The position numbers and the translations under genes were made by a program. A stretch of DNA of 64,000 nt from Cryphonectria parasitica EP155 (Eukaryota > Ascomycota > Sordariomycetes > Diaporthales > Cryphonectriaceae): NCBI RefSeq assembly GCF_011745365.1, contig NW_024468916.1, positions 2,959,630 to 3,023,629 of the forward strand, in the 5' to 3' direction. A model generated the notes under the pieces. That model did no database searches, was not told the DNA's origin, and was given only the letters and a program-made list of their open reading frames with translations. This document shows, piece by piece, positions 24,143 through 35,288 of this stretch. Every line of letters begins with the position of its first letter. Position 1 is the stretch's first letter.

Positions 24143-27100
24143 ATGACCAAAATGTGGCCGGATCCTGCATCATCGGCAGGTGAACATCGAGGTGTCATCA
24201 AAATCAAGACTAAGGGATTTCTCGCCATGGAAAAACATTACTGGGAAGCGAAGGAGGGCAGCCCAGCCCGCAAGGCCTTCGAAGAGCTTGTCCCGGAAAT
24301 TGGCAGGCTTTTACTGTCCTCTGGGAACCGTGTACCAAACTGCGACTCTATTAAAATGGATATATTCATGCTGGGAGCCGAACGGAATCCAGGAGCTTCT
24401 GCGCCATACATCATGTTCTCGTCCCTTGACAGCTGCAAAGGAGCGAGAAAGGCGGCTTTGAAGCTGGTGAAGGAGAGTGGGCTGTTGAAGGAATCGGGCT
24501 TGAAAGCAGGGCATTGGGCATACCCTCCTCATACGCCCAGCCCAGAACTCGCGGGCGGAGGCCCGATGGCTACGGGTGATGCCTCGGCTTCTCTTCAATG
24601 GGGTATTGGAGAAGCTGCGCATATTTTCAAGTACAAGTCAGGCAGTATTGATGCCTACGAGAACCATTCGACTATCGGAGCCGTGGTGCTTTATGGCCGC
24701 GCCCGCTTATACTTCACTGCCGCTCATATGCTGCTACCGCGGCGAGACAGCAGCCTGCTCGAGCCATCACTGAACGCAAGGGGCGCAGGCAGCTTGGGGC
24801 CAGTCAGTGAACATGGCTCGGTCTATGATTCCGGAGACGAAACTGAGAACTTCCAGGTCGCAAGTTCAGCAGGATCGAGCCCTCCGTCTCTGCATGAGGA
24901 CACCGAGATGGCCGAGTTGGAGTCCTCGAGCGATAGTTCTTCCCTCAACTCTGAGACAGAGCTGGCAAACACACATGTTCAACATGAAGGCGGTCAGAGG
25001 GAACAACAAACGGAGACACCATATGTTAATCTCGGCCAACAAGTTTTCTTTGTTTCATCTGAGATGGACTTCGCACTGCTCGATCTCTCGGACATAGAGG
25101 TGCCTCCTTACAACCTCCCCGTTTTGGAGGAGGGCACGGTGGCTGATATTGAGACCGGGTACACTAAAGTCGAGGCCTGTTTGGGTTCAGGTCGGACGAT
25201 GCTAGGAGAGTTGAGTGGTCGCCCATCTTACATCCGCTTTCCGTACGGGAACGCCTTTCAGGAGGTCTACTCTGTCATATTCGAGACAGACGTCCAGCAT
25301 GGAGACTCCGGTGCCCTTGTTCGGGACCGTCAAACCAGTCGGATATACGGTCACATTGTTGCTGTTAGCATTGAAAGCCGGACGGCCTTCATTGTGCCTG
25401 CGACACAGGTACTCAAGAAAATGACCCAGGCCTTGCCGACTATCACGCCAGTTTATGCTGGATTAAATGGCTCCAGATCACAGATTCGCTTCATTCACCT
25501 GCTCCCGGGCTCTTTCAATGAGGCTATTCGCTGTAATTTGGAAACAATAACGCTTTCTATGGACACCACCCTGCCTTTCGAGGCACTATCATATGTGTGG
25601 GGAAACGACGAACCCCGCAAATTCATATTGCTCAACGGCCAACCCTGGCCAGTTGGAAGAAACCTGGCACATATCCTGCGAAGGTTGAGATATGAGGACA
25701 GGGCAAGATCGCTATGGGTTGATGAAGTCTGTATCAATCAAGACGACGTTGATGAAAAATTCCATCAAGTAAGGTTGTTAGCCAAGGTTTACAAGCAAAG
25801 TGCACGTTGCTTGATCTGGCTGGGCAACGTTGATGAGGGATCCGAGCCCTCATCTGGCTCGTGGACTTTCTCATTCCAGCATACATCTCCTCGTCAACTT
25901 TCACGAAATATCGATCCAGAGGTCACCATCTCGTTGCAAGATGCTCGTCTGGCATTTGAACTTCTCGAAAATCTGGGCACCGCTGCACTTGATTATTCAA
26001 CCAAACTCTCCAGGAACCCAGACGAGCCCGGGTTTTACATCAGCTGGAAGTCTCAAGAAGCACTGGGCAAACTTATGGGTCTTGCCTGGTGGAAGCAGCT
26101 GCGGACTGTTCTGGGTGCCCTCTTGGCCGGTTGGTCCGTTTTGCTCTGCGGTCCAATGAGCATGAGCCTACACACGGTTGGAGCGAATGCGTTGAGGTTG
26201 AGGCGATTCCTGCGCCAAAGAACATGGCGCCGCCGATCCGACGGCCTTCACTTTGACGTTCTGATACCTTTCATGCAGACGGCAGTGCGACTCTACCGTT
26301 TCCGGACTGGGACACGGTCTTACAGCTACCGATTTATGCTCACCGCCTTCCAGGATCTGAATTGCAAAGATCCTCAGGACATGTGGCCTGCTCTGGGAAT
26401 CATCCATCATATGCCATTAGCACTTGATACTGACACCAACGCGAAAATCGTCTCGAGGTACATTCATACTAAACAAGACCTCCTCCCTCTAGTGAGGACG
26501 ACCGAGTATGGACGAGGCGCCCCTCTCCCATCATGGGTGCCAGATTGGGAGGCAGGCGTCGGGTCCCAGTTGCATTTCTATAACGAGCTCAGTTTCATCA
26601 TGTCCTGGGAATTATTTAATGCCTCTTCTGGCAGATCTCTCTTGGTGGAGATGTGGCCAAACAGCATGCTCCGTCTGTTGGGTGTCATTGTTGATGAAGT
26701 TCGGACCACATATAGCGTGATGGAACCGCGCATCGATGAGCCGGTCATACGAGTCAAGACGGGGCCGAAGCGTCTCGAAGGAAATTTGAAGACATTGCTT
26801 GCAAAAGGGGGAAACAGTGAACATGTCTCAAATGACTTCTGGCGTCTGCTTACGTGCGATATCCGGCCAGACGAGAAAGACGATCTGAAATGGAGACGAG
26901 CACGCTCTTCAGATCGAGTGGTCTGTGAGCGGGAGTATAGAAATGGATTGCTGGGACACGGAGTCAGGGGTAGAAGGCTGTTTTCAGCGGGCCAGGGAGA
27001 CTTCGGGCTGGGCCCAGCGAACACAATGATTGGAGATGTTGTTGCGGTACTATATGGTGGGCGGTTCCCCTTCATCCTGCGCCGAGCACCAGGCCGGAAC

Positions 27101-27196
27101 ACTTATACTCTTGTCGGTTACGCCTACGTCCAAGGTATTATGGATGGAGAGGCTCTCTCCGGGGCGGCCGAGACGGAGGAGATATTCCTTATTTAG
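24143..27196 (+). CDS. Trypsin-like protease domain fused to HET domain
   Basis: Single open frame of 1017 residues. Residues 1-140 form an N-terminal region with a block (YIMFSSLDSCKGARKAAL, LLKESG) seen in related fungal proteins. Residues about 150-430 look like a chymotrypsin-fold (PA clan) protease with a complete triad: His195 in FTAAH, Asp309 in DFALLDL and Ser389 in HGDSGAL. A Ser/Glu-rich insert (about 215-290) lies between His and Asp. The HET domain starts at about 479 (FEALSYVWG), continues RSLWVDEVCINQ (522-533) and CLIWLG (556-561). HET C-terminal blocks follow: PSWVPDWE, and near 980-1010 GDVVAVLYGGRFPFILRR and YVQGIMDGE. HET domains execute heterokaryon incompatibility and cell death in ascomycetes; a protease in front could gate or process the protein. 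An optional small intron in the first 40 codons cannot be excluded. The 3-kb frame is intact, so it is not a pseudogene. Confidence 0.9.
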   Translation: MTKMWPDPASSAGEHRGVIKIKTKGFLAMEKHYWEAKEGSPARKAFEELVPEIGRLLLSSGNRVPNCDSIKMDIFMLGAERNPGASAPYIMFSSLDSCKGARKAALKLVKESGLLKESGLKAGHWAYPPHTPSPELAGGGPMATGDASASLQWGIGEAAHIFKYKSGSIDAYENHSTIGAVVLYGRARLYFTAAHMLLPRRDSSLLEPSLNARGAGSLGPVSEHGSVYDSGDETENFQVASSAGSSPPSLHEDTEMAELESSSDSSSLNSETELANTHVQHEGGQREQQTETPYVNLGQQVFFVSSEMDFALLDLSDIEVPPYNLPVLEEGTVADIETGYTKVEACLGSGRTMLGELSGRPSYIRFPYGNAFQEVYSVIFETDVQHGDSGALVRDRQTSRIYGHIVAVSIESRTAFIVPATQVLKKMTQALPTITPVYAGLNGSRSQIRFIHLLPGSFNEAIRCNLETITLSMDTTLPFEALSYVWGNDEPRKFILLNGQPWPVGRNLAHILRRLRYEDRARSLWVDEVCINQDDVDEKFHQVRLLAKVYKQSARCLIWLGNVDEGSEPSSGSWTFSFQHTSPRQLSRNIDPEVTISLQDARLAFELLENLGTAALDYSTKLSRNPDEPGFYISWKSQEALGKLMGLAWWKQLRTVLGALLAGWSVLLCGPMSMSLHTVGANALRLRRFLRQRTWRRRSDGLHFDVLIPFMQTAVRLYRFRTGTRSYSYRFMLTAFQDLNCKDPQDMWPALGIIHHMPLALDTDTNAKIVSRYIHTKQDLLPLVRTTEYGRGAPLPSWVPDWEAGVGSQLHFYNELSFIMSWELFNASSGRSLLVEMWPNSMLRLLGVIVDEVRTTYSVMEPRIDEPVIRVKTGPKRLEGNLKTLLAKGGNSEHVSNDFWRLLTCDIRPDEKDDLKWRRARSSDRVVCEREYRNGLLGHGVRGRRLFSAGQGDFGLGPANTMIGDVVAVLYGGRFPFILRRAPGRNTYTLVGYAYVQGIMDGEALSGAAETEEIFLI

Positions 27197-28335
27197 TCTG
27201 TAGTTGCAAGTTTTATCCATTGCATATACCCACAATTTGTTACATATTGCACCTTTCGATGAAATTTAGGTTCATGTCTATTTTGGTATCATCAGGTAGA
27301 TATGTATTATCTGGGAGGGGTGGGCTATACTACAATTTCTCGATTGTTATAGGCTCTCTCTGTGCAATCTCTGCTGGAACTCGAAAATCCTATCGCAACT
27401 TTTGATTTTCTGAGCTCTCCTTCGCAGTTTGCATACTAAGTTCTTTTTCTGTTGTTCTCTTAGCTCCAGTTCTTCACATTTCTTTTTGTCTTGTTAGGTA
27501 TAGAGGACTGTGGTTCTACTCGTAATTGGGGAGGAGGCTCATACATTGTCACGACGATGTATTATAGTCGGCCTATGAGAACTCCCACTTCTCAAAGAGA
27601 GCGAGTAGAAGAAAAGAGGAAATCCATGTTTCTTTCTGCTTCAAATGCACTGGCCTGGGCGGTGCCTAACTCTCAAACACTCCTGCATGGAACATTCACT
27701 GGCTGAAGAACATGTGATTGGATCCCCGTACAGCAACTAAAATGTCCACACCATCACATAATTTGACGCTCAATGAAAGGTACTTCACAAAGGAATGGAA
27801 ATGTTGACATGACCAGTCAGTTAGTTTATTAGTAGTCAAATGCTGATGCATTTAGCTTGTCCCCAGGGGTCTTCTAGTCCGCCCCAGGCTTGCCGTGCCA
27901 GGCTGGAGGTGTCAGAATTGCTTACTATACATTGTAGCTCCACTCTGGGGCCACCGACGTAAGCTTGTTGCGTGCCATGGTTCAGGCAGGCAACTTTACT
28001 ACCTGATACAATGACCAGTGTTCGAGACATCAGTGCTCAGGTCCCAGCAAGCTGCCAGCCCATACTACTTACATTTCAGACCTATGACAACAACAACGTC
28101 TCCCTCCAACATACACGCCACTGGCACCCCAACGTAACACTCGATCTTATGACACAACCATTTTGATTTACGAATCCGGCGCATGGTTGAGCACTGCACT
28201 CAGACCTCTCTTCTTCTCCCCGTTAACCCCGACCATCCTGCGATTCCGCGACCGCTGCGGCAACCCAGATCGCATCGCGCCAACTCACGATAGCAACAGC
28301 CACAACCACATCTACAACAGCTACATCGCTTCAAC
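27197..28335. other. Intergenic 1.1 kb
   Basis: 3' region of the HET gene and leader of vps27. No supported coding frame. Confidence 0.6.
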
Positions 28336-30838
28336 ATGATGGGATGGTGGTCCTCCTCGGCGGGTTCCGCCTTGGACGAGCAGATCGCAAAAGCAACGAG
28401 CAGCAGTCTGTAAGCATGGAGTCCACCGCTCCTGGCAAGCTGTGGCAGATGGGAGAGCGAGATCGAGGGAGAATGAGAGGAGATGGTTATTGACGCAATA
28501 CTGTGGCACAGCGAAGATATAGCCCTGAACCTCGAGATCTCCGATGTCATCAGGTCCAAAACAGTACCCCCAAAAGATGCTATGCGCTCCCTGAAGAAGC
28601 GCATCGGCGACAAGAACCCTAATACTCAGCTGAGCGCTCTGAACGTATGGCTCCATCCTGTCCACCTCGTTGACGCATCTTGGAGACGTCATTGTTCTGA
28701 CTCCCCAAACAGCTTACAGATACATGCGTCAAGAATGGAGGCCATCACTTCCTAACCGAGATCGCCTCGAAAGAGTTTATGGACAACCTTGTTTCCCTTC
28801 TCAAGGCCGTCGGGCCTGCCGCTGTCAACCACGATGTCCGCTCCAAGATTCTCGAATACATTCAGTCATGGGCAGCTGCTACCGAGGGCCGGTATGAGCT
28901 CAACTACATCAACGAGGTGTACAAAACACTGCAACGAGAAGGTTTCCAGTTTCCTCCCAAAGTTTCTGTGTCTAGCAGCATGATAGACAGCAGTGCGGTA
29001 TGTTAGCAGGCCGAACAGTCTGGTCTTCATCGTGGCGCTAATAATCCTTTGCGACAGCCTCCAGAATGGGTCGACTCTGATGTCTGCATGCGATGCCGAA
29101 CAGCCTTCTCATTTACCAACCGGAAACACCATTGTCGAAATTGCGGGAACGTCTTCGATCAGCAGTGTTCGACCAAGACCCTCCCACTGCCGCACTTGGG
29201 AATACTACAGCCAGTCAGGGTCGATGATGGATGCTACGCCAAACTCTTGGACAAGTCGGGAAGAGGTGGTAGCTACCCACCGGAGCGTTCTCCTACCAAG
29301 GTCTCGTCCTCCGTCAAGCGTCATTCCTCGTCCATGCAGCCTCGCAATGCTAGGGTGGACGATAGTTTCGATGAGGATCTGAAGAAGGCATTGGCTATGA
29401 GCCTGGAGGAGGTTCAGAGTCATTCGAAAGGAAGAGGATACGTCGCGCCCACGATGAATGGACCAAGTACTGACGCCAAGGTCAACGGCAACTCGACGAG
29501 CAAAGCAGCTGAGGAGGAAGACGAGGACCTGAAGGCCGCGATCGCTGCATCCCTGGCTGACATGGAGGAGCAGAAGAAGAAGCACGCAGCAGCTCTCAAG
29601 GAGTCGACAGCGAGTGTTGGCGACGCGCCGTCGAGTACCTTCACGCTACCCAAGAATGACTACGAGCTGGCGCCCGTGGAGGCCGAGAATATTAACCTAT
29701 TCTCCACACTTGTCGACCGCCTGCAATCGCAGCCCCCTGGAACAATACTCCGGGAGCCACAGATTCAGGAGCTTTACGATAGCATCGGAACGTTACGTCC
29801 CAAGCTGGCGCGGACGTATGGCGAGACAATGAGCAAGCATGGTAAGTTGTGGGGTGCGGTGATGACTCGAGCGACACATTCTGACTTGCTGCAGATACCC
29901 TCCTCGACCTGCATGCCAAGCTTCAAACGGCCGTGCGATACTACGACAGGATGCTGGAGGACCGGCTCTCGAAAGCTTTTAATCAGCATAACCTAGGAGG
30001 CTACAACTTGCCCGCCCCCCAGCAGCCTTCAGGCCCGTATCCGACTCTCCACACCAGCGCCCCCACCAATATCAGCGGTCCAGCTGAGAACTTCTATACT
30101 GGCGAGCCTCAGCAGGACTACGGCAGGCCGACCGCACAACCACCCTACGCATACCCTTCTCAACCTACACCACAGTCTCAATATGCTGTCTACGACCAGA
30201 GCGCAGCTATTTCGGGCGCCCAGCACCAATATACTCCACAACCGCAACGACAAGACAGCTGGAGGGCCTCGGCGCCGCCAGCTCAGGCTCCCCAGTATAC
30301 CCACCAACAAAATTATGCTCCTAGCGAGACCGCAACACCCCAGATGGGTCACCCTGCCCTCCCACAGCAGCCGCAACAGCCAAGTGCTCCCGACTCGGTA
30401 GGTACGACACCGACGACCGACCCTGCCGCATCGTTCTACACCCAACAGCCAGGGCAAAACCCACAAGGGTCACCTGGTGCGCCCGCCGATGTTTCTCCGT
30501 CTCCATATCCGAACCTCCAGCAGTCTATGCAGCAGTACCCCCAGTCAGCAGGACCAGAAAACCCTGGTTTTGTTGCGTCTCCTGGGCAGCCACAGCAGCA
30601 GCCTCAACCATCGGCACCACCGCAGCAGCAGCAGCATCAACAACAACCTCATGCGCCGTACTGGCAGCACCCTGCAGCCCAGCACGTGCAGGTGCCGGTG
30701 CCATCCTCAGCACCGTGGCAGCAACCGCCGCAGCAGGTCCAGCAGCCGTATCCTGGTTTCCAACAGGAGGCCTTTCCTTCCGCGCCACAGCACGCGCCGC
30801 AACAACCAGTGGTGGAGGAAGCCCTGATCGAGCTCTAG
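28336..30838 (+). CDS. vps27: VPS27, ESCRT-0 subunit (VHS-FYVE-UIM-GAT)
   Basis: Five exons (28336-28409, 28512-28644, 28713-28997, 29058-29841, 29895-30838) encode 739 residues; all junctions are GT-AG and keep frame. VHS domain about 10-150 ([20 protein letters not shown]). FYVE domain from 165: WVDSD at 168-172 and RKHHCRNCG at 186-194 bind PI3P on endosomes. Two ubiquitin-interacting motifs follow ([30 protein letters not shown]), then a GAT-like helical segment (about 400-450). The tail is Pro/Gln-rich with PSAP motifs that bind the ESCRT-I subunit Vps23, and the last residues ALIEL are a clathrin box. The protein sorts ubiquitinated cargo into multivesicular bodies. The FYVE zinc ligands are unusual: VFDQQC and VRVDDGC replace some canonical Cys with Asp. 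The next gene downstream is a deubiquitinase of the same pathway. Confidence 0.95.
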
Positions 30839-31662
30839 GAGAGGAGGTAGGAGTGGAGAGGAGGAAGGGAGGGAGAAGGAGGTGGCAAAGATTAATTGAC
30901 GAATGCAAGCATGTTCCTTTTTTATTGAAATGAGAAAGAGAGACAGAAAAATTCAAAGACGTGGCCTCGGGGACTTTGTGCCGGCAGAGGCTAGTGTACC
31001 TAGATAGACAATCATATGCAAGGTAGCACATGGGCAGAAGGATTGAAATTGCAGAGGTGACATATGTACTGCGAGCAGTTTGGATTATTAATCTGGTGTT
31101 GCCCCAGCACACTTGAAGGACCTGGCAGATTGGCCAAGCGTCTTGATCATCGTGATTACTTACGAAAATGCTGTGGTAGTGGCGTCTTGTCGACTGTAGC
31201 TGCTTACATAAGACTTAGCAGGCTCTAGGGTGGCTTGTTGGGCAGTCCTTGGTCAGTTGACATTGCTCATGGATGGGCTTGGAAGAACTAGTGACTAGGT
31301 GCCTTGGTGGGGTGCTGTTGAAACCTGACAGGCGCCGGGCGGCCTATGGCTAAGTGCTGCTTGAGTACAGCTAAGCAGTGGCTAAGTCAGCAACTGCGTG
31401 TCCCACAGCAGGTGCCAGGTCCCATGCTCAATCAAGGCCGATCAGTCAGCCATCCTAACTTACTCACTACCTCACACATCCAACTCATTCATTCACACTT
31501 TGATCAGTCTTTGTTGTCACTCCTCTGCCTCCACCACCACCCCCACACATTCTTCCCCTCCAACGGCCAAGTCGACGTCAAGCTCTTTCCTGATGTCGAA
31601 CTCTCGCATTCATCCAGCTGCACCATGAACCTTTCCGCCTGCCGGGCCCTCACCATCACAAA
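30839..31662. other. Intergenic between vps27 and doa4
   Basis: 3' region of vps27 and promoter/leader of the deubiquitinase, which becomes C/T-rich after about 31430. No separate gene seen. Confidence 0.6.
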
Positions 31663-34600
31663 ATGCCGTACAGGCATTTCTCGGACCTCGTGCGCGGTCC
31701 GGAGGACGGAGCCGCCATCATCTCCAAACCCTTGAGCAGCCTCATCGACGAGGCCGAAGCTGCTGCAAACCTGGCCCGGGCCAGCGTGTCCAGCGGAAAG
31801 CTTGACAACGCCCTCGAGGCATATATCAAGGGTGAGTGAAGACGGTCTTGCCGGTGGGAAGATCTGTTCCTCCTCTTCCCCTCCTTGCGTTTTGATCCTT
31901 TGTAGATGGCGAGATTCTCCTACCATGGGCCTTTGCTATGGGCAAGGTCTGCCCTCGAGGTAATTCATCTGACGTGTCCCAGCCTTCACCCTCTCCATCA
32001 AGGTCATCCCGCAGCACCGAAACTACGCAGATGGCGGCAATAGCCAGCGTTGTAAGCGCATCACCGACCAGCTTTTTTCATCTTATGACACGTTCGAGAA
32101 GATCAAGGAGATTATCAAGGAGGACAATGCCAAGTCTGGCGTTCGGCCCACACCCACACGAGTCTCGTTCCCTCCACTGCAAAGGACCCAGGCGTCGAAA
32201 CCTGCCCCAGCCTCCAATGATGTGGCCACCTCAAAGCTGGTCATGCGGTCCCCCCCGACCACCACCGCCTCCAAGGCTGTGCCCCAAGTGCCCCCCAAGC
32301 CGCCAAAGCTGAGGACGTCGGTTGATGCTGTGATCAATTCCATGCCCAAGGTCCCAGATGCCATCTATAGCCCGGCCAGGGGCAACTTGTCCAACGAGGC
32401 TGCAGATTTGCCTTCCAGCACCCCACGCGGCATGTTCAGTCGGACAGGCCTGTCTGCCGCTTCATTCCCTTCCAAACCCAACTCACCGAATCCGAACAAA
32501 TCTCCATCAGCAGAAGCTGCACTGGACAGCCGACCTGTGACCTCAGCTCCAGCTGCGTCGCCCCAGGTGAGACGACCAGCCCTTCCAAAAGGGGATGTAA
32601 TCACCGTTCAGGATCTGCTCAGGTTCCAGAGGACTGCTCATTACCGTATCCTGCTCATAGACGTTCGTTCTCGCGCCAGCTTTGAGGACGGTCACATCTT
32701 CTCGTCAGCTACAATATGTGTCGAGTCTGAAGTCATCCAGCGGCCCCACATAGAAGCCTCAGACGTGGAGGACTCCATGGAGGTTGGGGCAACAGAGGAG
32801 AAGAGGCTCTTTGAGAAGCGCCATGACTTTGACATGATTGTCATATACGACCAAAATTCACAGAGTCTCGGCTCCGACCGGATCAGCTCCGCGGCCAAGA
32901 TGTTTTCGGTGTTGACTGACTTTGACTACCCCGAGGGAGACCCTGCATCGAAGCATCCCAAGCTGCTGAAGGGAGGATTGGATGCGTGGTCAGACATGAT
33001 AGGCGGTAACTCCCTCCAGACCTCTTCGCACAAGAGGAAGAAGTCTACCTATGACAAGCCCTGGTTGAAATCACCGATCAAACCAATTCAGGATGCCGAA
33101 GAGGCGCGGCGATGGGAGGAAAAGCTGGAGAAGCCCAAGCAGGAAGATGGCGATAGCCCTGACGGACCGGACTGGACAGCGGTCAGGACCGTCAGCGATT
33201 TCCTCACACGCTTCCCACCTGTGCAAGAATCCATGACGTCGCCCGTCAAGACCAATGGGGCTGAGGTCCACCGGCCACCACCTGTGAAACCAATACCACC
33301 ACCGCACCACAGGCCTGCAGATTACCCGCTGCTTCCGTCCGAACCGATGAGACCGCCGCCTGCAGTCCCACGCCGGAGTTTCACAGGATTGCAGCCTCCC
33401 GATGATGAGCAGGGTACTTCCACCACCAAGGTGGTCACAAGAACCGACACGGCGGCACGCAGGAGAGCGGTGGGGCTTCGAAACCCCGGGAACTGGTGCT
33501 ATGCAAACAGCACGCTGCAGGCGCTCTTCGCCTCAGGTGGCTTCGGGGAGGAGCTTTTCACCCAAGCCTGGCAGAAGTTGTATAAACCGCAGAAGAAGGC
33601 AGACGAACAGATACAACCACCACAGCTTCTGATCAAGATTCTGTCAAACTTGTTCCTATGGATGGGCACTGCCAAGTTCGTTATGACGGCAGACACTTTG
33701 ATGGTAAGCTTTCTTCTTTACAACGTCCTACTCTGGGCCTCTCGGGCTGGGCTATCTTTTCCCTTCGTCCGGCTGACCCAGAATAGCGATACCTGCGGCA
33801 GATCACCTCCAAGGGCTTTAAGGGGCAACGACCGGAGGATCAGATCCTCGGTGGCGACAGACAGATGGACGCACACGAATTCTTGGTCAGGCTCTTCACA
33901 GAGCTGTCAGATGAGACGAACCAGCATCGCGACCGCCCTGACGAGATACTACCGCCGCCACCCACCAACAAGTCGATCCTTGAGGGCGCTGTAGATATCT
34001 GGAATCTCTACAGTCAGGCCAATAACTCCATCATAGACAAATACTGGCAGACTCTCGAGTGTCTCATCACCCGCTGCGACCGCTGTGGTCACGTCGCATA
34101 CCGCGTCGACCCACCCAAGAACCACCTCGTCCTCTCCCTGCCCGAAACTAACCAGCCACAGTCCATCGAGGGGCTTCTTAGCAACTACTTCTCGGCGGAG
34201 GCCTTAGACGACTATAAATGCGACGGCTGCGGGCGCACGGGCGCATGCCGAAGGACGCCAAGGTTCGCGCGCCTCCCGGACCTCCTGTGTATTGTCTTTG
34301 GCCGCTTCGAGAACAGGCTGCGGAAGAACAGTGTCTACATTGACTTCCCGCACCGAGACCTGGACCTCACCCCCTACAGCATCCAGGGTCAGCAACCGTA
34401 TTCGTCCTCGCTACTCACTTCCAACAGCACCAGGACCACTGGCAACGCCACTGACCAGCCGCTCACTTCACCCACGGCCGCCAACATCACAGACCACCAC
34501 TTCACCAAACCCTTCAAGTACGACGCGTACGCCGTTGTGCAGCACGGCGGCCAGCTGCTTGGCGGCCACTACATCTCGATTATCCGCGAGGGGGGACCAG

Positions 34601-34728
34601 ACGAGTGGCGCATCGCGGATGACTCGCGGATCCAGCCAATTGGGCTGACCAAAACCCTATTACAGCGACAGGGCGGCATGGATGCGTATATGGTATTCTA
34701 TCAGCGTAAAGATATTGGGCTGGTTTAG
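31663..34728 (+). CDS. doa4: Doa4/USP8-type ubiquitin-specific protease with rhodanese-like domain
   Basis: Three exons (31663-31831, 31983-33703, 33787-34728) give 943 residues. The first intron is chosen so the N-terminal helical domain reads AYIKAFTLSIKVIPQHRNYA, as in Doa4/USP8 relatives; a shorter first intron with an extra exon is a weaker option. Rhodanese-like domain about 264-396 (ILLIDVRSRASFEDGHI). The loop that should hold the active Cys reads IVIYDQNSQS, so it is catalytically dead, as expected for this family. A Pro-rich linker follows. USP catalytic core from about 555: Cys box NPGNWCYAN with Cys562, zinc-finger pairs CDRC (727-730) and CDGC (775-778), His box GGHYISI with His891, and IADDSRI supplying the Asp. 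It removes ubiquitin from cargo at the multivesicular body and recycles it. Adjacent to vps27, which acts earlier in the same route. Confidence 0.92.
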
Positions 34729-35288
34729 GAAGAGGACAGAGAGATGAGCATTTATTGTTGGATAATTTACTATAGCATGTTGCAGATTCGGGAAGAAGCG
34801 TTTGGATATTCTATCCTTCCTTGGCGTCCGCTTATCCATATCCCCTAGTACATATTTTGATTCATTATAGATATAAACAGCCCAAGTACGTAGTCGCCAT
34901 GGACCATGGGTAGGACGAGCGCACCCACCCCCCCCCCCCCAAAAAAAAAAAAATCCAGCGAGTATCAATAGCAGACCACCAAAACACCGACATCATGGAG
35001 CTATCCCTACCAGAGGATTGACGGTGCTGAAGCGATAACTGTTGCCCCATGTGTCATGTACCATCCATTCATCCGGCCAATCGACTCCAATTTTGGTATG
35101 CAATGCTTAGAGCGACCGATGCGCAGCCCGCTGTAGTCCCGCTGTAGTAGGTGAAGGAAGACATTTTCAATCAACGCAGGAGGCGATTGTATTTCGAACG
35201 TGGATGCGGAAGGAGAGGGCAGGCATCGTTTTGCTCGGCCAATATTCTAACGATCTTCCCCCTTTGGTCATTGGTTCCCCTCTCAGAC
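34729..35288. other. Convergent intergenic region with C13-A13 tract
   Basis: 3' ends of doa4 (plus) and the acyl-CoA synthetase (minus) face each other here. A C13-A13 homopolymer junction lies at 34928-34953. No gene. Confidence 0.6.

Noticed and set aside
31832..31982. Extra exon inside the first doa4 intron
   Set aside because: An internal TAG/GTAA pair could define a small exon, but direct splicing gives the family-like IKAFTLSIKVIPQH sequence.
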